Shown piece by piece: positions 1 through 8,300 of a stretch of 24,747 bases of DNA. The translations under genes and the position numbers were made by a program. Source of the stretch: Mnemiopsis leidyi (Eukaryota > Ctenophora > Tentaculata > Lobata > Bolinopsidae). Every line of letters begins with the position of its first letter. The stretch's first letter is position 1. The notes beneath the pieces are model-generated. The model was given only the letters and a program-made list of their open reading frames with translations, was not told the origin of the DNA and searched no databases. The stretch covers positions 51,339-76,085 of the forward strand of contig JH156065.1 in assembly GCA_000226015.1 (NCBI GenBank), in the 5' to 3' direction.

Positions 1-429
1 ACTTTAGTAGCACTCTTACAACATCTATTGGATGACACAAGATTTAGACCAGATCTGCTCATTCTGAACAAACCTTGCCCATACTCAGTCAAGCCGCTAG
101 TTGCTTTGAAAGCTTCGATAAGGTCCCCACGTATTCGCCGCTCGGCCAGCGTTGTCAAATTGAGGATTTCCAGTCGTCGACTATAGGGAAGAGTACCCAC
201 CTCATCAATTAGACGGGTAAACCGCCTCTGGACACTCTCCAGCTCCAAAACAGTCGCCCAATTCCCATGGGTCGCTACTGGATTCCACAATTGGACACAA
301 TACTCAAGATGGGGTCTTATTAGAGCTTTGTAAATGGCTAACATAACATTCATATTTCTATCAATCAGATTCCTAACAACCCAGCAGATCATCTGATTTG
401 CTTTTGATACAGATGTCTTTATCTGTTCA
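1..429 (-). mobile_element. 5'-truncated non-LTR retrotransposon (LINE), running off the left edge
   Basis: On the minus strand an uninterrupted reading frame fills this stretch and encodes the post-catalytic part of a LINE reverse transcriptase. The copy starts abruptly at about 429, which is the usual 5' truncation, and its 3' end lies outside the window. It belongs to the same clade as the copy at 1181-2398 but the two proteins differ at many positions, so they are different lineages. Confidence 0.85.
3..428 (-). CDS. LINE reverse transcriptase ORF, C-terminal part (partial)
   Basis: There are 142 open codons with no stop, continuing past the left edge. Recognisable segments are KANQMICW, IRPHLEYCVQLWNP, ESVQRRFTRLI and LTTLAERRIRGDLIEAFK. 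These belong to the thumb and post-RT region found in CR1/L2/Jockey-type LINE proteins of many invertebrates. The catalytic FADD motif is upstream of the truncation point and missing, so this fragment cannot be an active polymerase. It is a transposon remnant and not a host gene. The frame is preserved, which suggests a fairly recent insertion. The clade assignment is from remembered family patterns; a database search would settle it. Confidence 0.82.
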
Positions 430-471
430 TGATAATTAAAATTTTAGAATGATAATTAAAATTTTAGAATG
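429..471 (+). repeat. 20-bp tandem duplication at the LINE 5' junction
   Basis: The unit atgataattaaaattttaga occurs twice in direct succession and is followed by atg. It begins exactly where the minus-strand LINE homology ends. It could be a duplication made during insertion or a simple slippage event. Confidence 0.8.
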
Positions 472-1083
472 TAGAAGTATTTAATTGTTAATAGCAAATA
501 AGTTTTTCTGAACAATGAAAATCAATCATGTGTCATGCCTTATTGAAAATCTTAGTAAGGGCCTTAAGTGCCAAAATCAAAATATATTTCATCTGACAAG
601 GTGCTTATGTGTTATGCACGCTTCGCTCTGGTTAGAGCAAAAATATCAAATATATTGTTTATTGTTCCTTTATAGTGAATATTTTCCGAACGGTTAGACC
701 TAATAGTGGTGTATAGAGAGGGAAATGTCGAAGGCAGGTTTTGTGGCCGTCATTGCAGTTGATTAAACTGTACAGCAACCCAATAATTAGCAACAAATGC
801 ACTCCTTATTTTATTTATTAAAATTGTTTCTAAATATATTTTTTTGTTTAATTTAGAATTTTTTGAGAGTTATTTTTTTGCGTAATTGCGTTAATTTTAG
901 TGATTTTTTATTAAGCTAGTGTTCAAATCTCAAGGAAAACAATTCTTAAATGGATGTCGATTTCACAGTGGCTGTTTAAGCACCATTCGAGTTATTCATG
1001 TGACCTTATTTTACAAATCTGCACATACTAAAACTTACAATACAAAACCCTAAACTCTGGACTCCGGCTCAGTGTAGGCTGTA
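472..1083. other. AT-rich spacer between two LINE copies
   Basis: I see no coding signal here. A 60-codon frame starting at 515 has no recognisable motif and lies in AT-rich, low-complexity sequence. Confidence 0.6.
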
Positions 1084-1156
1084 GGGCCGATAGCTCAATT
1101 GGTAGAGCTCTTATTCGGACAATGCAAAAGTTTTCGGATCATACCTGACTCGCCAA
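1084..1156 (+). repeat. Decayed tRNA-like unit (tRNA pseudogene or SINE head)
   Basis: The sequence GGGCCGATAGCTCAATTGG carries a perfect A-box-like element (TAGCTCAATTGG) and a D-arm stem GCTC/GAGC. About 35 bp on, ttttcggatcatacc resembles a damaged B box, and actcgcca is a worn version of a 3' acceptor end. The anticodon and T stems do not pair well, so this is not a functional tRNA. It lies directly upstream of a LINE fragment, as expected for a SINE head or a chimeric retroposon. Confidence 0.55.
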
Positions 1157-1180
1157 GGTGCCAGTCCATGAATTTTCTGA

Positions 1181-2278
1181 ATTGGCTATCAGAGGAAATC
1201 GTATCCCTCTTTTAAAGACATTTTATCAGGGATACCACAGGGTTCAGTTTTAGGACCACTGTTATTTATACTGTTCATTAATGATCTTCCAGATTGTCTT
1301 AAGAGCAGTGTTAAAATATTTGCTGATGATCTTAAATTGATCGGAAATCTATCTGACAAGACTGTTATTGATAATGATCTAAAAAGTTTAGAGGACTGGG
1401 AAAGGACCTGGTTACTTGAATTTAATACAGATAAATGTAAAGTATTACACATAGAATTAAACGGCAATGAACACTTGGATTATGTATTAAATGGTAAAAA
1501 TCTGAAGAAAACTGAACAAGAAAAGGACTTAGGTGTTCTTACCTCTGGCACCTTGCTTTGGAATGATCAGATTGAATCGTGTATCGGTAAAGCTAATCAA
1601 ATGTTGTGCTGGATTTCAAGAAATTTAATTAGTAGGGAAAGATTTTTAATGCTCAGAGTTTATAAAAGTCTAATCAGGCCACATCTTGAATACTGCATTC
1701 AGCTATGGAATCCTGCAGCAGAGCATGGAAATTGGTCCTTGATACTGAGGATTGAGAGCGTCCAGAGACGCTTTACAAGGATGATTGAAGGGGTAGGCCT
1801 GCTTCCCTACTCTGAGCGACTGCAGGTTCTGCAGCTGACCACTCTCGCTGAGAGACGTTCAAGAGGTGACCTGATTGAAGTTTACAAAGCCAGCCAGGGT
1901 TCATCCCAGTTAACTGGTGTTTTAAATTTTAGTAGATCTGGATTAAATGTTCTTTGTAAACCAGGAAAGAGTAAAGATTCAAAGATCAATAGAATCAGAA
2001 GAAATTTTTTAAATGATAGAGTTATGTTGATATGGAATAAGTTACCTATTGAGGTTAAGAATTCTTCTAGTTTAAACGTTTTTAAATCCAATTTAGAAGT
2101 GTTTAAGTGTAAAACTAAAGCTTTGGGTATATGTGGTGTGGGAAACTTTTGGGAAATCTCTGATGAAGTTTTAAATAAAATAGAAGGTGTAAATTATTTG
2201 GAGAATAAGTTAAAGCATAATACTTATCTTAAGGATAATCCTATTGTTGCTCAGAAGAGATTTATAAACATTCATTAG
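1181..2278 (+). CDS. LINE reverse transcriptase ORF, C-terminal two-thirds (5'-truncated)
   Basis: The frame is open for 365 codons, from just after a stop at 1178-1180 to the TAG at 2276. It has no true start because the element is truncated. In order it shows the RT block SGIPQGSVLGPLLFILFIND, the catalytic F-A-D-D motif at 1319-1330, then KANQMLCW, IRPHLEYCIQLWNP, ESVQRRFTRMI, LTTLAERRSRGDLIEVYK and the terminal RSGLNVL and IWNKLP regions. This is the order seen in CR1/L2/Jockey-type LINE ORF2 proteins, which copy element RNA at a nicked target site. The endonuclease domain and the first RT blocks are missing, so the copy is dead despite its clean frame. The absence of internal stops argues for recent mobility of this family. 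Confidence 0.92.
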   Translation: MGYQRKSYPSFKDILSGIPQGSVLGPLLFILFINDLPDCLKSSVKIFADDLKLIGNLSDKTVIDNDLKSLEDWERTWLLEFNTDKCKVLHIELNGNEHLDYVLNGKNLKKTEQEKDLGVLTSGTLLWNDQIESCIGKANQMLCWISRNLISRERFLMLRVYKSLIRPHLEYCIQLWNPAAEHGNWSLILRIESVQRRFTRMIEGVGLLPYSERLQVLQLTTLAERRSRGDLIEVYKASQGSSQLTGVLNFSRSGLNVLCKPGKSKDSKINRIRRNFLNDRVMLIWNKLPIEVKNSSSLNVFKSNLEVFKCKTKALGICGVGNFWEISDEVLNKIEGVNYLENKLKHNTYLKDNPIVAQKRFINIH

Positions 2279-2347
2279 ATTTTTCATATCTTTATTAGAT
2301 TTTAACAATTTGTAAATTTATTTGGATATTTTGTGTGATTATGTGTG

Positions 2348-2398
2348 ATGATGCTGGCATCATTAATTATTATTTATTTTATTTATTTTATTTATTAT
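2348..2398 (+). repeat. LINE 3'-terminal hairpin plus (TTTAT)n tail
   Basis: ATGATGC and GCATCAT form a perfect 7-bp inverted repeat with a 2-nt spacer. The hairpin is followed at once by repeats of tattt/ttat. A 3' stem-loop followed by short tandem repeats is the usual template-recognition end of CR1/L2-like LINEs. Confidence 0.65.
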
Positions 2399-3117
2399 CT
2401 GCTCTGGACACATCATGTAGCTTGGTTGATTTTTCGGCTTACCCACATCAACATTACATTACTGGAAACAACATATGACTTTCATATCGGACTGATTGTG
2501 CACCGGTATATGAAAATTGTTCTTTTAGCCACAATTTACATATGCCGGCGCCCAATGGGTCCTGTTGGCACACAATGGGTCCTGTAAAACGTCATAGATG
2601 TTGTTCACAGTTATCAATCAGTGCACACATTGTGCTCGAAATCAAGACCTAAAAAAAGTTCCTGCCCTACTTGAAATCAAATTTAATATTTACATGGCAC
2701 AGTCAAGCTCTTCGACTCTTTTGCTTTTAAATGGCATTTGTTGAGTGGTTCAATCGAAAATAACGACGGATTCCTTTAAAACTCTACCTTAAGAAAAAAT
2801 CACTACAAAACTATCAGGGTTCTGCTGGTCCGAAATTGTCTTAAACCAACACGGGAAGATGAACTTATTGGCGCTTAGCGCCCCTACTTACAACAATAGC
2901 GGCCATCCTGGAATGGTTCGACATAACACGGTTTGTCAAATTCAGGAACAGGTCAGGCACTCTTAAATCTCCTGATATGATTAATGAGTAACAAGACCAG
3001 GGCTTAAGCCAAGGCTCTCAACACTAGGACCAGAGACAACTCGGCCACGATAGTCATGCTCTACCCTAGAAAATTAACGGACGACCCCTCTCAGAGGGCT
3101 TAATCTGTTACCACAAA
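2399..3117. other. Intergenic, no gene seen; short direct repeat at 2553-2585
   Basis: The only structure noted is caatgggtcctgt, which occurs twice with a 20-bp period (2553 and 2573). The 80-codon frame at 2345-2587 is mostly the LINE tail and low-complexity hydrophobic codons, so I do not count it as a gene. Confidence 0.5.
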
Positions 3118-3238
3118 CATGCCTCTCCTAATCTTCCAGAGAGGAGAGAGAGGGGCTGGTCAACTCCCTTGGGGTGTGAACCGGAGCTATGCTCCCATCT
3201 GATGGGCCTCAGTCCTGCCCCCTTAAAGAAGAAAGAAG
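3118..3238. repeat. Possible end of an unidentified interspersed repeat
   Basis: A GA/CT-rich stretch contains facing cctctcc and gaggagag blocks that could fold. It is followed by a GC-richer segment ending in an A/G tail (aaagaagaaagaagag). The abrupt change in composition and the purine tail look like the 3' end of a retroposed repeat. No family is recognised. Confidence 0.3.
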
Positions 3239-3756
3239 AGTAGGGTCTCTGTTAAAAAGATTGTATACCACAATTTTTATTGTCATACTATTAAAGAGGC
3301 TAAACATGGGCTAAAATTGAACCAGAAATCTATTGAAATTAGCGTCAAAGTTCAAAAATGTTTGGTTAATTCAATTGTCCTAATCCCTTCTTGAAAATAT
3401 GAGGTATAGTATTAAATCTATGTGTATCTAGGCTAGGGGGTTTTATAGACATTTAAAAGTTACAAATAGGTTCTGGTAGGAAGCTTTGAAAAACTTTTGT
3501 TCATTGTCCTAAGATGTTTATTGTTTTTGTTTTTCTGTAAACGATGAATATCTATTCCAACTATATTATGTTACCAAATAATACCAACAAAATTTGTATT
3601 TTCATTCGTATTTGCAGCAGTTTCCCTCCCACAGAGTGCTAAGATTCTTTTTCTCATTTTGTGCCTTTATGTTGAAATGATAATCTCAGATAGTTTGTCG
3701 AAAGAAAACGAATGATAACGACATGTTACATTAACATAGTTAAATTGCACTTTACA

Positions 3757-3770
3757 GTTGCCATGGTAAC
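3757..3770 (+). promoter_or_regulatory. X-box-like motif (RFX-type site)
   Basis: GTTGCCATGGTAAC matches the RFX X-box consensus GTNRCC-N(0-3)-RGYAAC at every position. RFX factors drive ciliary genes in animals. It lies 1.4 kb upstream of the first KHDRBS-like coding exon, with no other gene nearby. Function is inferred from the motif alone. Confidence 0.35.
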
Positions 3771-4756
3771 TTTTATCGTAGAACTGGACACAGCAGTCAT
3801 GATTTAGGATCTTGCCAGCCTAGGCCCTAGATGGCAGATGCATTCAACTAATGACTTATCTAGTTTCCGTTGCATAAGTAGTGTTTGAAAACATGCTCTG
3901 ATCTGTTATGTGCTGAAGTAGAGTTTAAAAAGGCATCTTGCATTTGACAGACCTAAGTTGAACCAGTACTCAAGCTCAGTCCCTTTCTGAGTTAGCTTGT
4001 GTGCCTCATTTCTATTGGTGAGTATCTGTGTTTGTTTGTTCCTTGTTGGACCATTACTTGGAGGGTGCAGTAATACCCCAGAGGGTTGTTAATATATGGA
4101 TGCTGACTAAGCTTACCTGATCCTCTAGATGATTTTGTGCACAAGTTCTATATGAATTTGTTCTCAAGTTCATTCGACTCAGTCACATTATCACCTGGAA
4201 ATGAAGGTGGACTCTTTGGTGCATGTAAGCAATAGGCAATGACGATGGGATATTAAATTAGGATCACTTGGTCCACTTTATATCTTATACCTCTTCCTGT
4301 TTATTGACCTGTACATGTAGTTGCCCAACTTGAGCGGGCTGTACCAGCTAATGTCTGTTCCCAAACATAAAAACGCCATTTTACTTTTATCCTTGTTTAA
4401 GCATGATAAAACGCTTCATTACGCTCTGCTGATAGAGCCTGCTCACTGAAATGTTTAACTTCTAAATTTCTATTGATTTTCGTGATTGCTTTTGACAAAT
4501 TTCGGGATGGATTGGAGCCAGTTTGGGTCTTCCTTATGTCAAAAACAAGTGTTGTCCGTCAGTCATTGACTCCACTCCAGCCCCAAATAATTTTATTATA
4601 TATGAATAAATTAAATTATTCTTATGTATGGATTGACTGAAAAATTTACATTTTGTCTTATTTAAATTTTGTCTTACTTTCATTCATGCGAAATAGTATT
4701 CCAACAAATTTTGATCTCATATATTGTAATTTTTCAACAGATTTTCTTAGTTTCCC
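3771..4756. other. Intergenic, nothing identified
   Basis: No open frame with family motifs, no RNA gene and no clear repeat was found. The KHDRBS-like gene's promoter and 5' leader exons may lie here or further left, but no TATA box or convincing first exon is visible. Confidence 0.4.
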
Positions 4757-4762
4757 AAAGAT

Positions 4763-5050
4763 GACCCCTGTCAGTGGTGTAGTGATAAGGCTTTGGCTTT
4801 GTATGCAAGTGTTCCAGGGTTCAAACCCTGTCTTATGCCAACTTTTCGAGGAGTGTGCTGAAGGTTTCAATCAATGCAATTTCTTCTGGTTTCATCAGCT
4901 ATATTAACTGGAAACGGGAATTGAGGGTTAAATAAGCCCAATGAGGAGGATCTACGGCAACTGCTAAAAGACCAAGAGTCTTTAGTGTAGCCCAAGCTGT
5001 ACTAAGATGCAGCAAAAACCAATGGGCCTGGGGTCGAGTAAAACCAATCC
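4763..5050 (+). mobile_element. tRNA-derived SINE
   Basis: The head carries a pol III A box (TGGTGTAGTGATAAGG, 4775-4790) and, 27 bp further on, a canonical B box inside GGGTTCAAACCC (4817-4828). The sequence ends in a tRNA-like tatgcca. An unrelated body follows, including a cccaatgaggaggatct segment and a ctaaaagaccaagagtctttag fold. The A-box to B-box spacing and the attached body are the usual SINE plan. The 3' boundary is approximate because I see no clear tail or target-site duplication. The 84- and 70-codon frames over this stretch are incidental. Confidence 0.7.
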
Positions 5051-5204
5051 AAAAACTTATCGCAATTATTTGAGCTAGCTATAATTTGTTAATGACTTAT
5101 GAAGTTGGTAATAAGATCATACATCTTATGTACATGTGGATTGTGGAAATCAAATTGATTTATCTTTAATTTGATTAGCTTCAACTTCACCAACTTAATT
5201 CTAG

Positions 5205-5344
5205 GACTAGGATGAATGGGCTCCCACCGTTTGGATCTTTAAGTCTCGTCGATAAAGATAATCAATCCTATTTACAAGAACTTCACCATGAAAAAGACAG
5301 ATTGGATGGCAGTTTGCGGCACTGTAAACGACTAATAGAACATG
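5205..5344 (+). CDS. KHDRBS-like exon 1: start and QUA1 dimerisation segment
   Basis: The exon follows an acceptor (cttaattctag) and ends at CATG|GTAACA, phase 1. Coding starts at the ATG at 5212. The open frame runs on to 5550, but residues past 44 lose all resemblance to the family, so that part is intron. Confidence 0.75.
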
Positions 5345-8300
5345 GTAACACATCATCTTTCAAATCAAGAACATTTTTTAAATTACGGCATAAACTGAGA
5401 TTAATATCTGTTGTGCTTTCAAAAAGTCGATTCTTTACTTTTGATACTTATAGCTCAATCTTTGGTTGTAACAGAAGCAAATTTATCCAGAGATACAACA
5501 TGTACAGCAGTCCGCCTTTGTACACCCTATGTTTTGGAGGATCAGAGTAGAAACTCTCCCGACACAGATAATAAGTGCTGATGGTGCTAACGTTATCGTC
5601 AAAGCAAGCGGTAAAGTCTACTTGCCAGTTCAGGAGAACCCTGATGCCAGGATGGCTGGTATGCCCCAAGACGTGAGTTGTCTTTACTAACCTAACTTGG
5701 CACGTTACTAAGTAAGTAAAATGTATTATATCCCATTGCCAAAACCTATAGCTGTATAGTTATGGGCTAGTCGCGAAATAACTGGAATTATTTAGTCTAC
5801 AAGACAACATCAAAGCTTTCATGCTGTTCTGATTTGACCCGTTATTTTCTCGGTGTGACTTACAATAATCATACTATCATACTAAAACAAGGGAACTAAC
5901 AGTACATTCCCTGACAGTGTTCCTTTCTCGCTATATAAGGAGATGGTTGCACACTCTAATCAACCACCACTAAACTTAACCGCTCTATAGTACATATGAA
6001 TACAAGCAGGAATCCCTGCTTGAGCCTATATTGCACAATCTATGATTCCGGCGTGATTATTTGCTCCGCGTAACATTACACTGCAATCCCTACAGTTCAA
6101 TTTTGTGGGACGTCTGCTGGGCCCACGTGGACTTACGCTACAACGTCTACAAGCGGATACACGTACCAAGATGACCGTCCTGGGCCGTGGAAGTATGCGG
6201 GACAAACAGAAGGTGGGTTTTTAAAAACCTATACCTAGGTCAATCAAATCAAGCAGATTTACGGTTGATATATTGGTTTAAATGTTTTAATTCGTGGCAA
6301 GCCTCAACCTTACTCCAGTTTGTGACGTATTTTAATACCAGGCGATTGCGAGTTTGTTTTCGATTTTTGGACTCATATTCTTGCTAGAATCTCCTTAAAG
6401 TTATCTTTCAGTTACGAATTTTCAGCGTAAGCGAATGAGCACCCCTTGATTACGCTTCTCTGTGTATAAAAAGAAATATTTGAATGTCTTACCTACATAT
6501 TTCATCTTGATATCATTCTGCGCTGGCCGTCCATTACAGATTGCATAATAGATTGCACTGAACCAACATCTTACACTATTTAATGCTTGCACAGTTTATA
6601 CCAAATGCTTTAAGGTGCAGTAAAACATTACTATTAAGTGTAGCGTAACGAACAGTGCACAAAATTTCAATACTGCTTCCATCACCACGAAAACCGGCCA
6701 GGAGGACGAGTTACGGAGCAAGCCCAAACACGAACACTTGCTGGAAGATCTGCACGTGCTGATAGAAGTGGAGGGCGCGCCCGGCGTTGCCGAGGCCCGC
6801 TTCCATGCCGCTGCTGCCGAGATCAAACATATCTGTCTTCCTGTGGTAAATTCTACTTAAAAAATCGTTATCTCAATGATTATGTATCTTTATTATCGTC
6901 AGTCGATCTACATGACATAAACTAACGTTAGAAGACTCCGCTTACTGCTTAGCTAACTTATCAAATTATTTAAGTTGATCTAATTCGTATTCACGTGTCC
7001 AACATGCTCGTATCCCAACCAGGACCCTCTACACGATCAGATAAAGAACGAACAGCTCCGTGAGCTGGCAGTTCTGAACGGTACTTTCCAGCCTGACTAT
7101 CTTGGAGGAAACAGCTCCCGAGGTTAATATTCTGTAGGATTCACCTTGTATAGATCTTGTTTTTGTAGGATTCAGCTTGTCTAGATATTGTTTTTGTAGG
7201 ATTCAGCTTGTTTAGATTTTGTTTTTGTAGGATTCAGCTAGTTTAGATTTTGTTTTTTGTAGAATTCAGATAGTTTAGATCGTGTTTTTGTAGGATTCAG
7301 CTAGTTTAGATCGTGTTTGTGTAGGATTCAGCTTGTTTAGATCGTGTTTTTTGAAGGGTTCAGATAGTTTAGAACGTGTTTGTGTAGGGTTCAGATAGTT
7401 AAGATCGTGTTTTTGTAGGATTCAGATAGTTTAGATCGTGTTTGTGTAGGGTTCAGATAGTTTAGATCGTGTTTGTGTAGAGTTTAGATAGTTTTTTCAA
7501 TATGTCTCCTTTAGCTTTGTCTTGCTTGAAAGTAAAATGTCAAAAATGTGCATGATAAATTTGGACTAAAATTTTGTGAAAATTGATCAAGGGTAGATCC
7601 GGTATCCGATCCGGTCTGGCTCAATCAACCGGATCTGAGGTCCCGATCCAGTCCGGTTGCAAAAATCCCGATCCTTTTCTGGAGTCTGTGAGTAGGGCAT
7701 GATCGTTCCAACCTATCTTATCTTTTCTGGAATGTCTCTATTCTCTAACCATTTTAATGGTATTGACACTTTGTGTCAGTTTGATGAGTTCATTCCAAAC
7801 CAGAGAGCCCTTTTAGGTTGAATGGATCTCGGAATTCTTAGAGAGGAGCCAGAAATAATTTCTGTCAAGTGGCAGCTTTCTCAAAATTGATAAGCCCTAT
7901 CTCCACCTGATGGAAAAAATTCCAACTCCTCCCTTAGAATTCTGACGTCTATTATAAGACGTAAAAAGTGGCCTTTAGATAATATTCTGCGTCACTCTAA
8001 AGTTAATCCCCAACTGTAAAGTGTAAACGTCACTATAGCTTTGCATTTACTGTCTGGTTACTGCCGCATAGAAAAAGGCAGGCCAAATCCATGTTCCATT
8101 TAACAATACTTTGTAAATCAGATGATACTTTTTTGTTGAGATGAATACTCAAGCCGTGTCCTAAACAAGTGTGCTTTTTTATTTGAATCACTAACATATG
8201 GAACAGAAGGAGCTGTTTGAATTAGTGTTGTCGACGTCAAGGATTGGACTGTCGACATTTCAGATAATTTTCTCCGCTCAGGCTGTGATGTGGGACAAAT

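Larger units (their letters stand above)
1181..2398 (+). mobile_element. 5'-truncated LINE with its 3' end
   Basis: The element comprises the RT frame, about 70 bp of 3' UTR, a terminal hairpin (2348-2363) and a TTTAT-type repeated tail ending near 2398. I could not identify target-site duplications by eye, so the 5' boundary is set by where RT homology begins. Confidence 0.85.

Noticed and set aside
1084-1156. Functional tRNA gene
   Set aside because: The A box and D arm are good, but the anticodon stem, T arm and acceptor stem do not pair.
1189-2091. Minus-strand frames within the LINE
   Set aside because: They are shadows of the reverse-transcriptase frame on the plus strand.
5345-5550. 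Continuation of the exon 1 frame to a stop at 5550 (68 further codons)
   Set aside because: Family resemblance stops at the GTAACA donor, and the continuation would abolish the KH domain.
7134-7497. CRISPR array
   Set aside because: The 31-bp units are adjacent with no spacers, in an animal intron, so this is a minisatellite.
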